A DNA stretch of 7,481 nucleotides, taken from positions 1-7,481 of the forward strand of contig CAKSPP010000061.1 in the NCBI GenBank assembly GCA_934481505.1. Reading direction: 5' to 3'. Origin of the DNA: an uncultured Eubacteriales bacterium. GTDB taxonomy: Bacteria; Bacillota; Clostridia; Oscillospirales; UBA644. Positions within the stretch are counted from its first letter, which is position 1; the number at the start of each line of letters is the position of its first letter. Positions 1 through 6,649 of the stretch are shown here, in pieces. Below the pieces are notes generated by a model. The model was not told the DNA's origin. It did no database searches and worked only from the letters and a program-made list of their open reading frames with translations. The translations under genes were made by a program, and so were the position numbers.

Positions 1-853
1 GGTGAATATTCGGAATGTCCGAAAGCATTTTTTCGTCGGGACCGCCGCCCATTACGACAAACTGTGTGTCAGGGAGAAGGGACGCGGCGTCTTTTAATAT
101 CTGCGTGCCTTTTTCGGGGCTGAGTCTCCCCGCAAAGGCGATATAGGGAAAGCCGAAATTATTCTTTATTTCTTCCGGGAGCGATTTTTTATTTACGAAA
201 TTATGTATTACCGTCGTGCGGTTTTCAAAAAGGGCTTTATTATCGGCAACGAGCTTTGAATAAAGAAAATTGCTCGGAGAAATAAATCTGTCTACCTTTT
301 TATATGTGCCTTTTAATTTATAGAATCTCGCTTCGATAACGCCGATAATGCTTTTGACTTTTGAAGAATGGATACATTTGTCTTTAATGCAGGCGGATTT
401 CCCTCTGCCGATACATTTTTCGCAGACGCAGTTGCGGTCGTTATTGTAAAGCAAGTGTCCCGGGCAGATAAGCTGATAGTCGTGAAGCGTCCAGACAACG
501 GGAATTTTTCTTTTCTTTGCGGCGTCGATTATCGACGGGGTAAGCTGAAAATTGATATTGTTGAGGTGGATTACATCGGGTTTCATTTCGTCGATGACTT
601 TCCCGATTTTCTTTTTTGATTCAAAAGAATAGATAATTTTGAACGGATAGAGAAATCTTTTGAGGCTTTTCCCGTGGAAATCCATATTCTGCGTATATTC
701 GCCCGCATTGTTTCCGACGGTGTTTTTGTCGTCGTACATTCCGAAATATTCGACTTCGTGACCGAGGGTTGAAAGATGTTTTCCTATTCCGAGCATATAG
801 CTTTCGGAGCCGCCTCGGGGATATAAAAATTTGTTGACTATGAGAATTTTCAT
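1..853 (-). CDS. GT4 family glycosyltransferase with Cys-rich insert (C-terminus cut off by the window edge)
   Basis: The frame opens with ATG at 853 and runs uninterrupted for 284 codons to the left edge, so the C-terminal part of the catalytic domain is missing. The N-terminus (MKILIVNKFLYPRGGSE) is the classic GT-B opening strand and glycine loop of family 4 retaining glycosyltransferases. HDY follows at residues 124-126, SPSNF at 192-196, IHNFV at 216-220, GRLSPEKG at 242-249 and GGGP at 269-272, all in the expected order. The EX7E donor-site motif would lie beyond the edge. Between the acceptor-domain HDY and SPSNF is a Cys-rich insert (C130, C142, C144, C147, C155, C160), a pattern seen in many GT4 enzymes of capsule loci and possibly metal-binding. 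It starts 9 bases after the upstream stop, with an AGAGG SD overlapping that stop. It probably adds a sugar to a lipid-linked repeat unit on the cytoplasmic face; the sugar cannot be told from sequence. Confidence 0.93.
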   Translation of the reverse strand, partial: MKILIVNKFLYPRGGSESYMLGIGKHLSTLGHEVEYFGMYDDKNTVGNNAGEYTQNMDFHGKSLKRFLYPFKIIYSFESKKKIGKVIDEMKPDVIHLNNINFQLTPSIIDAAKKRKIPVVWTLHDYQLICPGHLLYNNDRNCVCEKCIGRGKSACIKDKCIHSSKVKSIIGVIEARFYKLKGTYKKVDRFISPSNFLYSKLVADNKALFENRTTVIHNFVNKKSLPEEIKNNFGFPYIAFAGRLSPEKGTQILKDAASLLPDTQFVVMGGGPDEKMLSDIPNIH

Positions 854-862
854 TTTAAGCCT

Positions 863-2140
863 CTATAAGCCGAGCGGATGCGTGTCGAAATGCTCCGCCT
901 GTTTTTTTACTTTGTTTGCATAGCTGTTTCCGATTATAAGAATTCCCATGACCGTTGTGAGCAGCGGATAGTTCATGGTGTTGTCTGTACTTGAAACGAT
1001 TATAAGATATAATGTAAGGAGTGTCGTTATCGTCGCGGTATCGGGGTCGTTTTTTCCGAAATATGCGGTACGCAAAACCGTCATCGAAAGCAGCCAAAGG
1101 ATATATCCGAAAAAGCCGAGGTCGATATAGAACTGCAAAAAGTCGTTGTGAATCGCCTGAACGCCGAGAGAAACGACTTCGTTTAACTGATAGGTGAGAA
1201 ATCCTATTCCTCGACCCGGAAAGAGCGGCGAAAAGTCGTAATATTCATTTACATGAGAATATACATACGCTCGTCCGTTGGTCGCGATGCCCGCTTTTTC
1301 CATATAGGAAAAGACATCAAGCTTTATTACGAGGATATACGCGACAAGCAAAACCGTCGCGATTATCATTATAATATTTGCCGCCCGTATAACGGCTTTT
1401 GACGAAATTTTTTGAAAAAGGAAGAAAAGAATTCTTATCACGGCGACGAACGCAATAGAAACCATCGCGATTCTCTTGAACGCCGCGAAAAAGCAGAAGC
1501 AGGTGAGGAAAAACATCACCCAGAACCATATTTTCTTTTTCGGCTTATAGAGCATATAAATAAGGTACGCCCCGAGACAGAACGCAAGTTCGTGGATTTC
1601 CGCTTTTACTATCGTGTCGCCGGTGTTTTCGGCAAAGGAAAGGATAAGCTTGATAAATTCGTTGAAGAAAACGCCTATGCCGTCCGACATCATGATAGTT
1701 AAAATCATGAGTAAGTTTGAAGCGAGAATGGCGGCGAGGTTAAACCATATCCCGTCCTCTCCGAAAACATACATAACGGAGCCTGCCGCCAAGGCACAGG
1801 AAAGGATATTGGTGTATACAAGACAGCCCGAAAGACCTCTTGCAATGGTAGAAACCGCACTTTTGTCTATAACCCACACGAGCATTGACGAAAGGACGAT
1901 AACAAGCAGCGGAACGGCAAAAACGAGAGCCGATTTTACCGAAACCGCGGCTTTTGAAATGTCGGGGGAAACAAGAAAATAGACAAATGCCGAAGCGACA
2001 AGAAGAAGGGCGAAAATGTGCCTTAAGGTAACGCCGATACCGCCTATAAAGACGGCGTCGTTAATAAAGTAATACATCAGGAACATAACGGCTGTGAAAT
2101 AAACCTTGACAACCGCCCGTATTGCTTTTCCCGTCGGCAA
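863..2140 (-). CDS. O-antigen ligase/polymerase family membrane protein (Wzy/WaaL-like)
   Basis: This is a 425-residue, very hydrophobic protein with about 11-13 predicted membrane helices. Its larger extracytoplasmic loop (roughly residues 273-335) lies near the C-terminus. The family signature is visible in and around that loop: NGR at 288-290, PGRGIGF at 308-314 and HNDFLQFYIDLGFFGYILW at 331-349, which matches the conserved HN..L....E/D.G..G block of PF04932 proteins. EIHELAFCLG at 181-190 is also typical of Wzy-type members. These proteins transfer undecaprenyl-diphosphate-linked glycans outside the membrane, either as Wzy polymerases or as ligases. Polymerase is more likely here because two Wzz-like co-polymerases lie immediately upstream in the operon and the organism looks Gram-positive. 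The start is TTG, chosen because AAGGAGG lies 8 bases upstream; the next internal Met (residue 19) would fall inside the first helix. Confidence 0.88.
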   Translation of the reverse strand: MPTGKAIRAVVKVYFTAVMFLMYYFINDAVFIGGIGVTLRHIFALLLVASAFVYFLVSPDISKAAVSVKSALVFAVPLLVIVLSSMLVWVIDKSAVSTIARGLSGCLVYTNILSCALAAGSVMYVFGEDGIWFNLAAILASNLLMILTIMMSDGIGVFFNEFIKLILSFAENTGDTIVKAEIHELAFCLGAYLIYMLYKPKKKIWFWVMFFLTCFCFFAAFKRIAMVSIAFVAVIRILFFLFQKISSKAVIRAANIIMIIATVLLVAYILVIKLDVFSYMEKAGIATNGRAYVYSHVNEYYDFSPLFPGRGIGFLTYQLNEVVSLGVQAIHNDFLQFYIDLGFFGYILWLLSMTVLRTAYFGKNDPDTATITTLLTLYLIIVSSTDNTMNYPLLTTVMGILIIGNSYANKVKKQAEHFDTHPLGL

Positions 2141-2148
2141 CTTTTTCG

Positions 2149-2155
2149 CCTCCTT
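2149..2155 (-). promoter_or_regulatory. Ribosome binding site that fixes a TTG start (Wzy-like gene)
   Basis: The mRNA strand reads AAGGAGG followed by 8 bases and then TTG at 2140-2138. It lies directly behind the TGA stop of the GGDEF-fused Wzz-like gene (2157-2159). No ATG sits at a suitable distance, so this near-consensus SD is the reason for accepting the TTG start. Confidence 0.85.
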
Positions 2156-2156
2156 A

Positions 2157-4034
2157 TCAGTCTTCTTTTGCTTTTGATTCGAATTCGCGTCTGTTCTTTA
2201 TCGATTCGACAAGCAACGCTCTTGCGGACTTGACTCTTTCTCTGAATGTTTCGGCAACGCCGACTTCATATTTGATATCGACGTTTTCGCAGCTTTCTCT
2301 GTTGTCGAGATAAGCCGCGAAGGTCTGAACAGCGTCTTCCGCCGTTATCGAATCGCTCTTTGAGAGAATTACAATGAAATGTGAATTTCCGTTATAGACA
2401 AACATCGAGTTCATCTTCGAGAAAACGGTTCGCAGCTGATCCGCAAAGAGGGAGATTACGTCGTCGCCGACATTTCTTCCGAATTCTTTGTTTATCTCAC
2501 GCTGATTTGAAATCATTACCGAGATTATGACCGTACCGTCGTCTATAATGGTTCTGCTGTTCTTTTGCAGATATTTGTCGAAATATGCACGGTTATAGAA
2601 CCCTGTTCTCTTGTCGGTATAGAAGTTTGCGATAATAATATCGTTCATTCTTCCTATAAGGACAAGTCCTCCGCAGCAAACGACGACAATAAATACGAAC
2701 GCTATAATGCTGTAAAGCATTACGTTTATGCTTGCCGAGGTTGCAGCCGACGAAAGAATGGAAATATTCTTGCAGCCGAGGTAGCCGTTATATTCGCTGT
2801 TGGTTACCACGGTCTTGTCGTAAAGCACCGTAAGCTCGTCGACGACTTCTTTAATGGTGTCGGAAACTTCCTTTTCCATTTCGGCATAGTTTGCTTCGGA
2901 AATCTGGGCACAGGTTTTATCCGATGTCTGACAAATTCCTCCGCAGGTGCCTTTGCAGGTGTTGAAAGAATCGATAACGTAGCGGCAGTAAGCGGTGTCG
3001 ATTATCGCCGTTGCGTCGTTTAAGTCGTGGTCTCTCCATGCGTAGATAAGCTCGTCGTAGGTTACGGTCTGGTCGACTTTCGTTATTACGTTTCCGTTTC
3101 CGTCGGTGACGTCTTTATTGTGGACTTCCTTTAAGATATAGTCGGCGGTTATGTTGGTGTTTCCCGACTCTCTCATTTTGAAAACATAAGCTTCGAGAAC
3201 CTCTTCGATATCGTCGAACATTTCTCTTTCGTTCGAGCCTTTTATAGCGTTCTGGTCTATCCTGTTGTTATAGGTCGCGTTAAGAAGACTCTTGCTCTTC
3301 GTTATCTGATATCTGTAAATTTTCGAATAGAGATCCTGCAATTTTACGTTTCTTATAAAGTTGAATTCGTCTATAATGTCGTCAAACGACGTTCCCATCT
3401 CGGTCGAACGGTAATAGGGATAAGCACTGGTTCTCTGATAGAGAATATTTACCGTTTCTTCGATGTTGTCGTCGATATTTTCGACCATACGCAGATAGTC
3501 GTAGTCGTTTTTATAGATTTCGTCTATGTTGTTGCTGATGTGGTCGACATTTATATAATTTTCGCCGAAAACCGAGAAGTATGCGTCGAGAATTCCGTCG
3601 AGCATCGATTGTGCGAAATGGCTGCCCTCGCCGCTTGTCGCGGTGAACGCGATTATGTAGGTCGTCGGGACATATACATACTCTTCGCCCTCGTCGAGCT
3701 TCGCGTTTTTCTGCTGCTCTTTGTCGGGGTCGGGTACTTCGGTTATCGTAATTCTCGACGAAAGCTTGTCTGCCGAATACTGATCCGAAAGGGACATTTT
3801 GTCTATTGCTTTCGAAAGGATAGCCGAGGATTTTATCTCGCTTACATCAAGATCGGTTCCGCTCGGGGTTTTGCCCTGTTCGGCTTCTTTATAATTGTAA
3901 TTTATGACAGCCGACGCGACATAGGTCTGTTTTTTGCTCATCATATAATAGACAAGCCCCGAAAGGACAAAGGAAACAATAAGAATAAAGGGGAGCAGGC
4001 GTTTTATATATTTGAAAATCTTTTTTTCTTCCAT
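2157..4034 (-). CDS. Wzz-like polysaccharide co-polymerase fused to a degenerate C-terminal GGDEF domain
   Basis: The product has 625 residues. A first membrane helix lies at about 12-32. Then comes a large extracytoplasmic region (33-434) opening with a Wzz-type segment (SAVINYNYKEAEQG at 41-54, GT at 59-60, SEI at 65-67). A second helix lies at about 436-461, followed by a cytoplasmic domain at about 470-615. That domain has GGDEF-family landmarks: TDKRTGFYNRAYF at 473-485 (equivalent to D-x-L-T-G-L-x-N-R), INKEFGRNVGDDV at 514-526, and GNSHF at 549-553 in place of GGDEF. Both metal and catalytic acidic residues of the signature are lost, and no RxxD precedes it, so cyclase activity is unlikely; a sensing or scaffolding role is inferred. 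The ectodomain carries a Cys cluster (C350, C360, C364, C368, C375). Wzz proteins normally set chain length with the Wzy polymerase, whose candidate gene follows 16 bases downstream. ATG start with a purine-rich AAAGGGGG SD. The closest relative here is the adjacent upstream gene. Confidence 0.85.
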   Translation of the reverse strand: MEEKKIFKYIKRLLPFILIVSFVLSGLVYYMMSKKQTYVASAVINYNYKEAEQGKTPSGTDLDVSEIKSSAILSKAIDKMSLSDQYSADKLSSRITITEVPDPDKEQQKNAKLDEGEEYVYVPTTYIIAFTATSGEGSHFAQSMLDGILDAYFSVFGENYINVDHISNNIDEIYKNDYDYLRMVENIDDNIEETVNILYQRTSAYPYYRSTEMGTSFDDIIDEFNFIRNVKLQDLYSKIYRYQITKSKSLLNATYNNRIDQNAIKGSNEREMFDDIEEVLEAYVFKMRESGNTNITADYILKEVHNKDVTDGNGNVITKVDQTVTYDELIYAWRDHDLNDATAIIDTAYCRYVIDSFNTCKGTCGGICQTSDKTCAQISEANYAEMEKEVSDTIKEVVDELTVLYDKTVVTNSEYNGYLGCKNISILSSAATSASINVMLYSIIAFVFIVVVCCGGLVLIGRMNDIIIANFYTDKRTGFYNRAYFDKYLQKNSRTIIDDGTVIISVMISNQREINKEFGRNVGDDVISLFADQLRTVFSKMNSMFVYNGNSHFIVILSKSDSITAEDAVQTFAAYLDNRESCENVDIKYEVGVAETFRERVKSARALLVESIKNRREFESKAKED

Positions 4035-4048
4035 AATATCCCCCTTTC

Positions 4049-5419
4049 CTATTCGTCATCCCTGCGGGCAAAACTTCTCGAAGAAACGAAAGCCCAGCAG
4101 GAAATATATGCGATAAGTGCGATAACTATGAGGTTCTTGGCTTTTGACAAGACAGACGCCTGATAGACCGTTGCGGAAATGCACTGGTTCATCTGGCTTG
4201 AATAATATTCTCTGCCGATAAGACGGGCTTCTTCCGCAAGGGTTTTCAGAGATTCGGTCGTGCTTTCGATAAGCTCCGAAACATAAGCCTTGTTTTCTTC
4301 GGTGTTTCCCGACGCTTCGGTGAATTTCTGAATTTTAAGCTCGTTGTCTTTTATGCTCTTTTCAAGGTTTGCGATATTGTTGCTGTATGCGACCGACTGA
4401 ACCGAGAGGGTGTCTATTCCTATCTTGGTTCTGCCCATATAATACTGCCCGTCGTTATCCCATGTCGGAACGAGGACTATTCGGGCCATATCCTTGTCGT
4501 ATTTTGCTATCGCCTTGTTTGTTATGTCGTAGGAGTCTTGAAGTTTCAGTCTGTCGTAGCTATACATCTTGTTCGCGTAGGTATAGCGGTTTATGAGCTT
4601 TTGGTTGTCCTGCGAAATTCCGTTCTGCAATACAAAGGAATAAATCGAATCGCTTATCTGTGCGGAATTAAGGAGGGCTACTTTTGACGCGACCGACGCG
4701 AAAGTCGAACCGTTTGAAGAAATAAACGCCGAGTTCTTTTCGCGGAGACCGTAAAGATAATTTAAGATATAATTTGCTTTGTTTTGGAGAAGAGTTGCGA
4801 TATCGATATAGTCAAGCCCCTTTATCTCTTCTTCGAAATTACTCATATCGAACTGAAAATCGTTGACGTAATTATCGAAATAATAGTCCCTGTAAGAGTT
4901 GCAGAGAAGCTGGGCTATCGCGTTCGTATCATATTTCTTTGTTTTCTTGCTTGCGTTATAGTAAACCGCGAATTCCGTCGAAATATGATAGTTTTCCTTT
5001 GAATAGGAGTTTCCCTGATTGAGAGGAACGACCGAAAAACAGCTTTTCAGATCGGAAACCGAAAGATCGGTAAATCCGCCTTTTTTAATAACTCTTTCTA
5101 TAACATCGTCGCAGATTATTTCGGACATATTATAGCGTGTGCCGTTTACGTTCTGCCCCAAGGACGCCTCCGCGTAGTTAAGGGCGATAACCGCACTTGA
5201 CTGCCTTGTCGTGTCGAAATACGAAGCGAGGGTTGACGCAAAGCACATGATAATCGCGAATAAGAGAGCGGACATTCTGAAAATTTTCAGCTTTTTGAGT
5301 TCCGCCTTGGTCTGGCTTTTCGTCTGGTTTCTTGTCTTTTTCCAAAAGACGACGGCGGCAGCTATTAAAAATACCGCGGATATTCCTATTACCGCCAATT
5401 TTATGAGCTGAGATATCAA
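4049..5419 (-). CDS. Wzz-like polysaccharide co-polymerase with an extra N-terminal membrane helix
   Basis: The product has 456 residues and three predicted membrane helices, at about 6-26, 47-67 and 427-447. The loop 27-46 is rich in Lys and Arg and so should be cytoplasmic. This places the extreme N-terminus outside and leaves helices 2 and 3 as the usual Wzz pair. The ectodomain begins with SSAVIALNYAEASLGQ at 74-89, then GT at 93-94 and SEI at 99-101, the same spaced pattern as the downstream GGDEF-fused paralogue. Helical, coiled-coil-prone stretches are visible at about 195-230 and 345-405. The C-terminus ends about 9 residues after the last helix (RSFARRDDE), so there is no kinase or GGDEF domain. 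The probable role is a chain-length or co-polymerase subunit, perhaps partnering the next gene product. The start is TTG with AAGGAGG 7 bases upstream; the preceding in-frame codons are ATC, GCA, GGT, GGA and the upstream TAA, so no other ordinary start is possible. Confidence 0.8.
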   Translation of the reverse strand: MISQLIKLAVIGISAVFLIAAAVVFWKKTRNQTKSQTKAELKKLKIFRMSALLFAIIMCFASTLASYFDTTRQSSAVIALNYAEASLGQNVNGTRYNMSEIICDDVIERVIKKGGFTDLSVSDLKSCFSVVPLNQGNSYSKENYHISTEFAVYYNASKKTKKYDTNAIAQLLCNSYRDYYFDNYVNDFQFDMSNFEEEIKGLDYIDIATLLQNKANYILNYLYGLREKNSAFISSNGSTFASVASKVALLNSAQISDSIYSFVLQNGISQDNQKLINRYTYANKMYSYDRLKLQDSYDITNKAIAKYDKDMARIVLVPTWDNDGQYYMGRTKIGIDTLSVQSVAYSNNIANLEKSIKDNELKIQKFTEASGNTEENKAYVSELIESTTESLKTLAEEARLIGREYYSSQMNQCISATVYQASVLSKAKNLIVIALIAYISCWAFVSSRSFARRDDE

Positions 5420-5424
5420 GATTG

Positions 5425-5433
5425 CACCTCCTT
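5425..5433 (-). promoter_or_regulatory. Ribosome binding site that fixes a TTG start (first Wzz-like gene)
   Basis: The mRNA strand reads AAGGAGGTG, a nearly full match to the 16S anti-SD. Its AAGGAGG core lies 7 bases before the TTG at 5419-5417. Its first two bases overlap the TAA stop of the phosphoesterase gene (5432-5434), which supports coupled translation. That TAA is in frame with the TTG, so the gene cannot begin further upstream. Confidence 0.87.
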
Positions 5434-6649
5434 AATAGTTGTTTACATCAACTATGACGATTTCGGGTTGGTTGAATATTCTGAGAGGATTTTTGTTTTC
5501 AAGTCCCGACGAAACGATAACTTGGGACGAGCCGAGTTTATATTTGCCGTAGACCATCGCTCCGCGTTTTTCGGGGAAGAGTCCGTCGTCTCTGGTGTAA
5601 AGAGCACCTATTCCGGGAAGCCTTACAACTCCGCCGTGGGTGTCTCCGCAGAGAACAAGGTCGCCCCATTTTTCGTCTTCGAGAGTTTCGAGGAGCAGAG
5701 GTTCGTGGCAGGCAAAGATTTTGATTTCGTCGGTGTTTTCGTTCAAGAACGAATTAAAGGCGGTTCCGGCGTAAGGCCAGAATGCCGACGGGTTGGAAGT
5801 TAAGGTTCCGAATATCCGAATATCGGTCGAGCCTATTGTTATAAGGTCGCTTTCGTTAAAGAGAACTTTTACGCCGGTAGCTTCGAGCGTCTTTTTAAGA
5901 CCGTTATCCAAATCGTAAAGCTTTTGGCTGTCTTTTGTTTCTCCGGGCTGACCGGTAAGCTCGTCGAGCGATTCAAGAGTCATCGCGTTCGAAAACGCTT
6001 TCTGACATTCGTTGTTTCCGTATATATAATATGTAGGAGCTATTTTTGCAAGAGCCGTGCAGAGGGAAACGGTGTTGTCGGCTGCTGCGTCCTGGTCAAC
6101 GCAGTCGCCCGTCAGGATTATGATATCGGGTTCGAGTTTTGTTATCCTGTCGATAAGGTCGGCATTGTCTTTTCCGTAAGTCGAGGTGTGCAGGTCGCTT
6201 AACTGAATGATTCTGAAATTGTCTTTCGTCTTGCTTATGCTTACGGAATAGAAATTTTCTTTGAATTTCCTGTTCGCAATGAAGTTAATGCTTATAACTC
6301 CGAGAATTAGGGCAAGCACAAGGCAGATAAGAGATGCGACGATGTTTTTAACGCCTTTTTTGTAGTTCGCTTTTTTCGGCTTTTCGTCTTTTTTCTCGGA
6401 AGCGTAGCTTTTCGGCAGCTGCTTGAATTTAAGTTCGGGAAGCTGTCCGCAGACCGAACCCACCGCACTGAAAAGGGCGTTGCGGTTTTCAGCAAGAAAA
6501 GCGTTGCAGGCGGTTTTGTCGTCGTAACCGAAAACAAAAACGTTTTTGTCGTGCTTTTGCAGGGTAAAGGTCCTGTCAAAAAGGTTTCTGTCCTGTTCTG
6601 AGGTTAAGTTTCCGAGTTTTTCCGAAATCTGAGAAAAAGTTTCGTTCAT
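5432..6649 (-). CDS. Membrane-anchored calcineurin-like metallophosphoesterase with a cytoplasmic N-terminal domain
   Basis: The product has 405 residues. Residues 1-80 form a small folded-looking domain, followed by a Lys-rich linker (85-101), one membrane helix (about 102-124) and a phosphoesterase domain (about 145-402). The basic side faces the N-terminus, so the catalytic domain should be outside the membrane. Motifs appear in family order: SDLH (D152, H154), GDCVD (D182, D185), GNNE (211-214), CHEP (H315) and GDTHGG (335-340), followed by RLPG as in YkuE/YaeI-type enzymes. Two positions deviate: GNH[DE] is GNNE, and GHTHGG is GDTHGG. These remove the usual catalytic His and one metal-ligand His, so activity may be altered or lost. 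The N-terminal 80 residues resemble domain I of DnaA by pattern only (weak call). The start overlaps the upstream glycosyltransferase stop (ATGA), with AAAGGAG as SD. The substrate is unknown; a phosphate-containing glycan or lipid intermediate is a guess from context. Confidence 0.88.
   Translation of the reverse strand: MNETFSQISEKLGNLTSEQDRNLFDRTFTLQKHDKNVFVFGYDDKTACNAFLAENRNALFSAVGSVCGQLPELKFKQLPKSYASEKKDEKPKKANYKKGVKNIVASLICLVLALILGVISINFIANRKFKENFYSVSISKTKDNFRIIQLSDLHTSTYGKDNADLIDRITKLEPDIIILTGDCVDQDAAADNTVSLCTALAKIAPTYYIYGNNECQKAFSNAMTLESLDELTGQPGETKDSQKLYDLDNGLKKTLEATGVKVLFNESDLITIGSTDIRIFGTLTSNPSAFWPYAGTAFNSFLNENTDEIKIFACHEPLLLETLEDEKWGDLVLCGDTHGGVVRLPGIGALYTRDDGLFPEKRGAMVYGKYKLGSSQVIVSSGLENKNPLRIFNQPEIVIVDVNNY

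Noticed and set aside
368..619. Plus-strand open frame of 83 codons within the left glycosyltransferase
   Set aside because: It is fully antisense to a gene with clear GT4 motifs and has no family likeness of its own.
2190..2627. Active diguanylate cyclase
   Set aside because: The signature is GNSHF, so the acidic residues needed for metal binding and catalysis are gone, even though the rest of the fold motifs remain.
3540..4163. Plus-strand open frame of about 207 codons opposite the two Wzz-like genes
   Set aside because: It lies antisense to two well-supported genes, spans their junction, has no SD of note, and its translation shows no recognisable domain or membrane pattern. It is a shadow of codon bias on the other strand.
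4049..5419. BY-kinase (Wzc-type) fusion in the Wzz-like proteins
   Set aside because: No Walker A (GxxxxGK[ST]) or Tyr-rich tail follows the last helix. The first protein ends about 9 residues after it, and the second continues into a GGDEF-like domain.
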